Part shown: piece after piece, positions 1 through 6,148 of the stretch
Layout: each line of letters opens with the position of its first letter
How positions within the stretch are numbered: position 1 is the stretch's first letter
Assembly: GCA_011524605.1 (NCBI GenBank)
Contig: WTKA01000103.1
Span: 1-32,093, forward strand
Direction of reading: 5' to 3'
Source of the DNA: Hyphomicrobiales bacterium
Lineage (GTDB): Bacteria; Pseudomonadota; Alphaproteobacteria; Rhizobiales; WTKA01
Length of the DNA stretch: 32,093 bases
Translations under genes and position numbers: made by a program
The notes under the pieces: model-generated
Told to the model about the DNA's origin: nothing
What the model saw: only the letters and a program-made list of their open reading frames with translations
The model's database searches: none

Positions 1-36
1 CCTAATAGTTTTAATTCAAACAGAATTGAACAAAAT

Positions 37-56
37 AATCACGTCCTGAGCCTAGG
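37..56. repeat. 20-bp dispersed direct repeat, copy 1
   Basis: This 20-base stretch (AATCACGTCCTGAGCCTAGG) is identical, in the same orientation, to 22924-22943. It ends in the palindrome CCTAGG. It lies in the noncoding DNA 21 bases past the stop codon of the minus-strand ilvE. A CAGAAT hexamer lies 14-16 bases upstream of both copies, so the related segment may be slightly longer. Function is unknown. Confidence 0.8.
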
Positions 57-77
57 GAATAATATTTATTGTAAAAC

Positions 78-953
78 TCAGCGGCCATAGACCATGTTTT
101 TATAGAGATCAATTAATTTGAATGTGATATCATCTGGTGTGAAATTATATGTATCAATTTCACCAACAGGTGTCACTTCTGCTGCTGTCCCTGTTATAAA
201 ACATTCTGAAAAATCAGCCATCTCTTCTGGCATAATTGGGCGTTCTATCACCTCTATCCCTTGAGAGCGAGCAATATCAATGACAGTACGTCTTGTAATG
301 CCATCGAGAATGCAATCAGGCACAGGCGTATGAATGACACCATCTTTAATGAAGAAGATATTAGCCCCTGTTGCTTCTGCGACCTGGCCGCGATAATCAA
401 GCATTAAAGCATCGTGATAGCCTTGTGCTTCTGCTGCATGCTTAGAAACAGTACAAATCATGTAAAGCCCCGCCGCTTTTGACGCAATAGGTGCTGTCCT
501 AGGGTCAGGGCGTCTATATTGAGCAATATTTAAGCGAATGCCTTTTTTGATCAGTTCTGGATCGAAATAAGAAGGCCATTCCCATGCCGCTATCGCAAGG
601 TTGATTTTATTTTTTTGTGCTGAAATGCCCATCATTTCGCTGCCGCGCCATGCTATGGGGCGCATATAAGCATCAGTGAAGCCTTGCATTTTAATCAATT
701 CATCACAAGCATTATTGATTTCTTCGACAGAATAAGGAATTTCAAAGCCTAAGATTTCAGCTGACTTATGTAAACGCTCAGTATGCTCTGTGAGTTTGAA
801 AACTTTACCACCATAGGCGCGCTGACCTTCAAAGACAGAGCTGGCATAATGCAGACCATGTGTCAACACATGGACTTGCGCATCTTTCCATTCTACGAAT
901 TCGCCATTATACCAAATCTTACCTTCAAGCTTATCGAAAGGAACTGCTGCCAT
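78..953 (-). CDS. ilvE: Branched-chain amino acid aminotransferase
   Basis: PLP-dependent fold-type IV transaminase that interconverts Leu/Ile/Val and their 2-oxo acids with glutamate/2-oxoglutarate, the last step of branched-chain synthesis. From the chosen start it is 291 residues, slightly shorter than the ~309 of E. coli IlvE. The PLP lysine is seen in PIASKAAG (K159 with this start), followed by the EATGANIFF cofactor-binding stretch and the C-terminal ITGTAAEVTPV motif. The start at 953 is preferred because AGGAG lies 7 bases upstream; an in-frame ATG at 980 would add nine residues without a good ribosome site. It is divergent from the MarR gene at 1126. No attenuator was recognised in the leader. 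Confidence 0.93.
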   Translation of the reverse strand: MAAVPFDKLEGKIWYNGEFVEWKDAQVHVLTHGLHYASSVFEGQRAYGGKVFKLTEHTERLHKSAEILGFEIPYSVEEINNACDELIKMQGFTDAYMRPIAWRGSEMMGISAQKNKINLAIAAWEWPSYFDPELIKKGIRLNIAQYRRPDPRTAPIASKAAGLYMICTVSKHAAEAQGYHDALMLDYRGQVAEATGANIFFIKDGVIHTPVPDCILDGITRRTVIDIARSQGIEVIERPIMPEEMADFSECFITGTAAEVTPVGEIDTYNFTPDDITFKLIDLYKNMVYGR

Positions 954-1074
954 TTTTTGCTCCTGAGAAATTCTCATCAAATTTTGTGGAATATTTATTT
1001 AGGATCAAATCAATTTATTCACAAGGAATAGGCAATATGATCACTAAAACAAGGACTAACACTAGACATGAGAG

Positions 1075-1105
1075 AAAAATATGTCAATATAGCTGACATA
1101 TTTTT
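1075..1105. promoter_or_regulatory. 12-bp perfect inverted repeat, candidate operator before marR
   Basis: The arms 1075-1086 (AAAAATATGTCA) and 1094-1105 (TGACATATTTTT) are perfect complements around a 7-base centre. The right arm ends 20 bases before the MarR-family start codon and sits between divergent promoters. MarR proteins commonly bind such palindromes to control their own gene and a divergent one, so autoregulation is the likeliest role. The T run to 1107 also resembles a terminator, but the stem is AT-rich and no plus-strand gene lies upstream. Confidence 0.55.
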
Positions 1106-1125
1106 TTGTTGTAATTGGAATTTTA

Positions 1126-1614
1126 ATGCCAGATTTAACGATGCAAAAGGAAAAAGCATTAGATCATCTAAGGCTCGTTGAACTTTTCTTTTTTGCTTAC
1201 CGAGATTTTACCCATGATCCAGACCTGATTTTAGAGCAATATAAATTTGGCCGCGCCCATCACCGTGTTTTGCATTTTGTCATGCGCAACCCCGGCATTT
1301 CTGTTTCGGATCTTTTAAAATTTTTGAAAATAACAAAGCAGAGCCTTGCGCCCATTTTGAAAAAATTGGTTGAGCAGGGTTTTGTAGAGCAAAAAGAGGG
1401 TGTAACAGATCGCCGTCAGCGATTTTTATATTTGACAGAAAAAGGCAATTCTTTGGCAAGAAGGCTCTGTGATGTGCAGGCTGAACGCTTTGAGAAAGCG
1501 CTTGAAAATTGTTCTTTGGAGCAAAAGCGATTTGCATTTGATTTTCTATTCGCTTTAACAGATGGTGAAAATAGAGAAGATATAAAATATTGGATATCAA
1601 GTAATATTGTTTGA
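1126..1614 (+). CDS. MarR-family transcriptional regulator (PetP-like)
   Basis: A 162-residue protein with the winged helix-turn-helix of the MarR family. Residues ~45-60 carry RAHHRVLHFV, followed by the recognition-helix region ISVSDLLKFLKITKQSLAPIL and the beta-wing segment around QKEGVTDRRQRFLYLTEKG, where the DRR-type loop is typical. The flanking helices would form the dimer interface. It is followed 8 bases later by an OmpR-type response regulator and then a histidine kinase. A MarR/response-regulator pair of this kind is known as petP/petR in Rhodobacter; equivalence here is inferred from order only. The palindrome just upstream suggests autoregulation. The ligand cannot be read from the sequence. 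Confidence 0.85.
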   Translation: MPDLTMQKEKALDHLRLVELFFFAYRDFTHDPDLILEQYKFGRAHHRVLHFVMRNPGISVSDLLKFLKITKQSLAPILKKLVEQGFVEQKEGVTDRRQRFLYLTEKGNSLARRLCDVQAERFEKALENCSLEQKRFAFDFLFALTDGENREDIKYWISSNIV

Positions 1615-1622
1615 GATTTGAA

Positions 1623-2327
1623 ATGACCTTAATTTCCGACACGACAAGCCATATTATCATTATAGATGATGACGCTCGTATTTTATCCCTCACAGGTCGT
1701 TTTTTACAAAAAAATGGCTTTCGTGTTTCAACGGCGACTTCTGCGGGGCAGGCGCGTGAATTAATGACTTTATTTCAATTTGATTTGTTTATTGTTGATG
1801 TCATGATGCCAGAAGAAGATGGTATAAGCTTTACAAAATCCTTAAGAGGATTAACACAAACACCAGTACTTATGCTTACGGCATTAAGTGAAGTTGATGA
1901 TAGGATTGAGGGATTACAATCAGGGGCAGATGACTATCTTGCTAAGCCTTTTGATCCTAGGGAATTATTGTTACGCATTAAAAATTTGCTAAAGCGTATG
2001 CCTGATCATGAGGAAGAAATATTAGAAAAATTAGAATTGATAAAATTTGGAGAATATTCTTACTATTTAAACCAAAAGCTTTTAACGCAAAATGAGGAAA
2101 ATATCGCTCTAACAGATACGGAGCATTATGCCTTATCTGCCTTGTCAAAGGCCTTTGGTCATGTTGTACCTCGTGAATTTTTATCGACAGAAGGGGCTGA
2201 TGTCTCAGGGCGGGCAGTTGATGTCTTAATCAACCGCTTACGTAAAAAAATTGAAAAAGACCCTGCAAACCCCCGCTATATTCAAACAATAAGAGGTAAG
2301 GGATATTTGCTCAAATGCGACTTATAA
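1623..2327 (+). CDS. OmpR/PhoB-family response regulator
   Basis: A 234-residue two-component regulator. The receiver domain (residues ~8-125) shows the acidic pair in IIIIDDDARI, the phosphoacceptor Asp59 in FIVDVMMPEEDG, the Thr/Ala switch region (VLMLTALSE) and the conserved Lys108 in LAKPFDP. The C-terminal winged helix has the family signature RAVDVLINRLRKKIEKDP and ends in IQTIRGKGYLL. The ATG at 1623 is preferred over an in-frame TTG at 1611 that would overlap the marR stop codon. It overlaps the downstream kinase gene by 13 bases, so the two are translationally coupled and very likely cognate partners. Confidence 0.93.
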   Translation: MTLISDTTSHIIIIDDDARILSLTGRFLQKNGFRVSTATSAGQARELMTLFQFDLFIVDVMMPEEDGISFTKSLRGLTQTPVLMLTALSEVDDRIEGLQSGADDYLAKPFDPRELLLRIKNLLKRMPDHEEEILEKLELIKFGEYSYYLNQKLLTQNEENIALTDTEHYALSALSKAFGHVVPREFLSTEGADVSGRAVDVLINRLRKKIEKDPANPRYIQTIRGKGYLLKCDL

Positions 2328-3715
2328 AAATCCGCTTATGGCAATTTATTCGTTTGTTATCAAAATTCTCAAGATTGTTTGGCTTGCCGCAGTTTGGTAG
2401 TTATATTTTATCGCAATGGATGCCCAAAGGTCTTTATGCGCGTGCTATCATGATTGTGATTGCGCCCATGCTCATTTTACAATCTGTCTTATTATTCATA
2501 TTCATGGAGAGGCATTTTGAGCAAGTCACTTATCATTTGTCCAGAGGGGTAGCTCAAAATATTGCCGCTGTTGTTGCTTTATACGAAGCACAGCCTGAGA
2601 GAGCGAAGGAATATGAGGATATTGCTTTGCAAAAATTTGGCCTTAATATGCGCTTCACTGAGCTAGAACCCTTGCCACCGGCTTCTGCAAAGCCCTTTTT
2701 CTCTATTCTTGATCGCGTATTATCGCAAGAAATTACAAATGCCGTTGGCAAAGCATTTTGGATTGATACCTTAGGGCGTTCAAATTTTGTAGAGATTAGG
2801 ATACAGCTTTCTGATAAAACGCTTGTCATCGTTGCGCCAAGAAGCCAGACTTATGCTTCTAATTCGCATATTTTTGTTATTTGGATGGTTGGCACAGCTT
2901 TAGTGCTTATTATCGTAGCCATTTTATTTTTAAGAAATCAAATTCGCCCTATTCAAACTTTAGCAAAAGCTGCAGAGGAGTTTGGTAAAGGGAATGTAAT
3001 GGAACAGATTAAGCCGCGAGGCGCAAGGGAAGTGAGGCAAGCAACGCTTTCTTTTCTTGAGATGCAGGAAAGAATAGAGCGGCAGATTGATCAGCGCACA
3101 ATCATGCTCGCAGGTGTTAGCCATGATTTAAGAACTTTTTTGACGCGTATTAGGCTTCAGCTTGAATTGTTGGATGATCAACCTGGTATTGATGAAATGA
3201 TCTCAGATGCAGATCAGATGAAAGTTATGTTAGAGGATTATCTCGCTTTTGTTAGGGGCGATGCTTTAGAAGAAAGACAAAGGCTAAATTTATGCTATCA
3301 GTTGAATAAGCTTGTAACAGGCTTTAAACATCATAATAAGATTGAGATTGAAGTGATTTGTATTTCTCAAACATATGTTTATTTGCGTAAAAATGCTTTC
3401 ACTCGATGCGTGAATAACCTGCTTCAAAATGCAGAAAAATATGCAACGAAACTTAAAATCTCAGCAATATATCATAAAGATTATGTTGAGATTATTTTTG
3501 AAGATAATGGCATTGGTCTTGAAGAATCACAATGGGAAGAGGTTTTTAAGCCATTTTACCGATCTGATGCCGCGCGAAATCAAAATTTACCAGGGTCAGG
3601 GTTAGGTTTAACGATCACAAGGGATATTATCCGAGGCCATGGCGGCGATATATCTATTTCAAATAGTGAAGAATTTGGAGGGCTAAAAGTCCTGATGTCA
3701 CTTCCAATACAATAG
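2315..3715 (+). CDS. EnvZ-like membrane sensor histidine kinase
   Basis: A 466-residue sensor kinase. Transmembrane helices lie at ~42-64 and ~186-206 and enclose a periplasmic region of ~120 residues. A HAMP linker (~207-260) and the dimerisation domain with phosphoacceptor His270 follow. The ATPase domain shows the N box (CVNNLLQNAEKYA), the G1 box (EDNGIGLEE) and the G2 box (GSGLGLTITRDIIRGHGG). The H-box reads SHDLRTFLTRIR: Phe275 stands where EnvZ-type kinases have Pro. That position influences the phosphatase/kinase balance in this family, so altered signalling is possible. The sensed signal is unknown. Its stop lies one base from the convergent glycosyltransferase gene, leaving no room for a terminator. 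Confidence 0.92.
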   Translation: MRLIKIRLWQFIRLLSKFSRLFGLPQFGSYILSQWMPKGLYARAIMIVIAPMLILQSVLLFIFMERHFEQVTYHLSRGVAQNIAAVVALYEAQPERAKEYEDIALQKFGLNMRFTELEPLPPASAKPFFSILDRVLSQEITNAVGKAFWIDTLGRSNFVEIRIQLSDKTLVIVAPRSQTYASNSHIFVIWMVGTALVLIIVAILFLRNQIRPIQTLAKAAEEFGKGNVMEQIKPRGAREVRQATLSFLEMQERIERQIDQRTIMLAGVSHDLRTFLTRIRLQLELLDDQPGIDEMISDADQMKVMLEDYLAFVRGDALEERQRLNLCYQLNKLVTGFKHHNKIEIEVICISQTYVYLRKNAFTRCVNNLLQNAEKYATKLKISAIYHKDYVEIIFEDNGIGLEESQWEEVFKPFYRSDAARNQNLPGSGLGLTITRDIIRGHGGDISISNSEEFGGLKVLMSLPIQ

Positions 3716-3716
3716 G

Positions 3717-4832
3717 TCATGAGCCTAAACGGTCAAAATAAATTTGTTCAATTTGATCAACCATTGTTTCAATGGAAAACTCAGTAGATATTTTTTCTAA
3801 GCGTTTTTCACTTGTTTCAATGGCTTCTGCATCATTATCCAGCATTTGTGCCATTAAAGAGGACAGCTGGTTTACATCTTCTGATGTAAATAAGTAAGGA
3901 TCATTTTCTAGCATGATTTCTCCAATACCTCCAACATTGGAGGCAATGACAGGCAATCCCGCGCCAATTGCTTCTAAAAGGACGTAAGGCAGGGATTCAT
4001 TGCGTGAGGGCATAATAAGATATTTTGCTTTTGCAAAAGCTTCTCTTGCTGGCTGTGGCTCTTCAAAATCAACATAATCTGTTAGGCCAAGATTTTGCGC
4101 CATATCAACATAGGTTTTCGCATCAGGGCCTGCGCCTACAATCAGAGCTTTTTCTTTCAATAGATGGTTATTTTTTAACTCAGCTAATGCCTTAAGAAAA
4201 ATATCAATACCTTTTAAGCTGCGTAACTCCCCCAAAAATATCCAATCATATTGAGGTTGATTTTGTGTATGGACAGGACTTGTTTCAGCCTTAGATATGC
4301 CGTTATGAATAATTTCGGTCTCATAATGGCTATTCTTTAAAATGGAAGTAAATTTACGCTCGGCAAATTGGCTCTCAAAAATAATTCTACTTGTCTTTTT
4401 TAAAAGAAGTTTTTCAATCTGCCAGAAAATCGCGCCCAGAGGCTTTTTGGGAGAATAATGTAAAATACCGCCATGGGGGGTATAAAAAGCAGGAATATTA
4501 TGAGCGCCAATTCTAGAAAATAACCCGCCTTTTGCGCCATGACCATGCAGAATATCTAATTTTTGCTCTTTAGCAATTTTTCTGATTTTGTAGCCAGTAA
4601 GTCCGTCTTTTATGGAAGGCATACGCCCCATGGGAAATTCATAAATACCGAGCTTACAATTTTCAGATAAATCAGTAAGGCGTTGTTTTTCAAAATCATT
4701 TGGCGGTACCGCGCAGATAAGAGCTATTTCATGCCCTCTATTATCTAGCTCTGTTGTTAGATCTCTGACATGGCGAAATAACCCGCCCATAGGGGCTCTG
4801 AAAATTTGAGCAATACGCAATTTTTTATTCAT
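3717..4832 (-). CDS. GT4-family glycosyltransferase (GT-B fold)
   Basis: A 371-residue cytoplasmic glycosyltransferase. The N-terminal Rossmann domain opens with IAQIFRAPMGGLFRHVRDL, the glycine-rich acceptor loop of GT4 enzymes, and contains HGHGAKGG and TPHGG. The donor domain has FLGELRSLKGIDIFLKAL and the GT4 signature PSRNESLPYVLLEAIGAGLP with the E-x7-E pair, then ASNVGGIGE. It would transfer a sugar from an NDP-sugar to a growing lipid-linked glycan; donor and acceptor cannot be read from the sequence. It lies 12 bases after the stop of the Wza-like gene and is probably co-transcribed with it. No strong ribosome site is seen; an AAGG overlaps the upstream stop region. Confidence 0.9.
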   Translation of the reverse strand: MNKKLRIAQIFRAPMGGLFRHVRDLTTELDNRGHEIALICAVPPNDFEKQRLTDLSENCKLGIYEFPMGRMPSIKDGLTGYKIRKIAKEQKLDILHGHGAKGGLFSRIGAHNIPAFYTPHGGILHYSPKKPLGAIFWQIEKLLLKKTSRIIFESQFAERKFTSILKNSHYETEIIHNGISKAETSPVHTQNQPQYDWIFLGELRSLKGIDIFLKALAELKNNHLLKEKALIVGAGPDAKTYVDMAQNLGLTDYVDFEEPQPAREAFAKAKYLIMPSRNESLPYVLLEAIGAGLPVIASNVGGIGEIMLENDPYLFTSEDVNQLSSLMAQMLDNDAEAIETSEKRLEKISTEFSIETMVDQIEQIYFDRLGS

Positions 4833-4844
4833 TAATTTCAGACC

Positions 4845-5936
4845 TTAATATTGGGTAGGGTCTTGATAATAGGGGCGAAGATTAATAGGTGGTGAAAAGC
4901 CATCATCTGCAATGATAGATTGGTTCGTAGGGTCATATATCGTATTATTATCATAACCTGATACAGGTGTTGGGTAATTATAACGAGTGGAGGCCATGTT
5001 CTCAGGGCGTTGTAAAGATTTTGCAGCCATCTCTATTTGACTTTCTGAGGGAGAAAGAGGAATGTTTTGAGGGTTATTTATTTGCATTTGCTGCAAATTA
5101 TTCAGCTGCTGCGCTTGACTATTTTGATAGACTTGCATTTCATGAAGTTTATTCTGAAAACGTTTGCTTTTAAACCTATTGAGATTTTGCTGATTATTCT
5201 GCCCTAAAGTGGCGCCAGCAGGATAAATGGGTTGCACTGCTTGTGTTACAGCCTGTTGATTTTGTTGAAGATTTTGCTGAAGATTTTGGGGTGCGTATAA
5301 TTGGGGTTGTTGTGGCTGCATATGCAGGCTTGTGTTATGCGGATGGGAAGCATTGTTTGATAGGCCAAACCCAAATGATTGTTGAGGTATTTCGATGACA
5401 TCCCCAGGGAAAATTGTGAAGTCAAGAGGGACTTGACCTGAATAGGGTTGCCCGTTGACGTTACGAACAATGCGCGCATATTTTTTATCTGCATAGTCTG
5501 TAAAACCGCCCGCCATGGCGATCGCACGGCGTACTGTTACCCCTGAAAAGAAATCAAATTGGTTTGAATTAAGGACTTCTCCTGAAATGAAAAAAGGGCG
5601 AAACTTTTCAATTTGCACAGCGACTTGTGGGCTTCTTATATAATTGCGTGAGAGTTCATAGGTAATTGTTTGGGCAATTTTTTCTGTTGTCATTGCATCA
5701 ACATTGATTTGCCCAATCATGGGCATGGAAATTTCATTGCTAGCACTAACACGATATATTTGAGATAATTCTTGCTCCCCATATACACTGACTTTGATTT
5801 GGTCATCAGGGCCAACAAAATAAGGCTCTGTCCCCCAAGCCTTAATCATGGGGTTTATATGCATTGTATTTGAACTAACACAGCCTGAAACTGCTAATAA
5901 GAGAATAAATATAAAGTAATTAAATTTTAAAAACAT
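4845..5936 (-). CDS. Wza-like polysaccharide export lipoprotein
   Basis: A 363-residue outer-membrane polysaccharide export protein. A lipoprotein signal peptide ends in AVSGC, so Cys19 is the lipidation site. The Poly_export domain (~38-115) starts YFVGPDDQIKVSVYGE and is followed by an SLBB-like region (~115-193) with FFISGEVLNSNQFDF and FPGDVIEIP. Residues ~195-363 are low-complexity and rich in Gln, Asn and Pro (LQQNLQQNQQ and similar), an unusual tail that is not part of the known fold. An AGGA site 9 bases before the ATG supports the start. It heads a minus-strand pair with the glycosyltransferase and faces the chain-length gene across a 212-base divergent promoter region. It would form the outer-membrane channel for exopolysaccharide. 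Confidence 0.9.
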   Translation of the reverse strand: MFLKFNYFIFILLLAVSGCVSSNTMHINPMIKAWGTEPYFVGPDDQIKVSVYGEQELSQIYRVSASNEISMPMIGQINVDAMTTEKIAQTITYELSRNYIRSPQVAVQIEKFRPFFISGEVLNSNQFDFFSGVTVRRAIAMAGGFTDYADKKYARIVRNVNGQPYSGQVPLDFTIFPGDVIEIPQQSFGFGLSNNASHPHNTSLHMQPQQPQLYAPQNLQQNLQQNQQAVTQAVQPIYPAGATLGQNNQQNLNRFKSKRFQNKLHEMQVYQNSQAQQLNNLQQMQINNPQNIPLSPSESQIEMAAKSLQRPENMASTRYNYPTPVSGYDNNTIYDPTNQSIIADDGFSPPINLRPYYQDPTQY

Positions 5937-5993
5937 GCTTATTCCTGCAATAAAACAACGATTCTTTCGTCATTTCTTCAGGATATATGAAAT

Positions 5994-6013
5994 AGGTTAA
6001 CTGTCGGTAACCT
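5994..6013. promoter_or_regulatory. Short inverted repeat in the divergent EPS promoter region
   Basis: The arms AGGTTA (5994-5999) and TAACCT (6008-6013) flank an 8-base centre. The site lies 58 bases before the Wza-like start codon and 135 bases before the chain-length protein start. It is short, and its position between divergent exopolysaccharide genes is the main reason to consider it an operator. The rest of the 212-base spacer is AT-rich, with no other clear element. Confidence 0.3.
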
Positions 6014-6148
6014 TAATAAAATATAAACGGTTGCGAGCCATTATATGATTCAAACCAGAAAGAGATTCTGCTTAATTCCATATTTTAAGCGGAATGATAA
6101 TTTTAATAATTAATATTATGTAGTCTCGAATAGAAATGAGAGTAATGC

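Noticed and set aside
783-1096. Two overlapping plus-strand open frames over the start of ilvE
   Set aside because: They overlap the conserved N-terminus of ilvE on the other strand and show no protein-like motifs.
1075-1107. The palindrome before marR as an intrinsic terminator
   Set aside because: The stem is AT-rich, there is no plus-strand gene upstream, and the position just before a MarR start fits an operator better.
1280-1693. 137-residue open frame on the minus strand
   Set aside because: It is antisense to the MarR gene, its sequence looks random in composition, and marR has clear domain motifs in the other frame.
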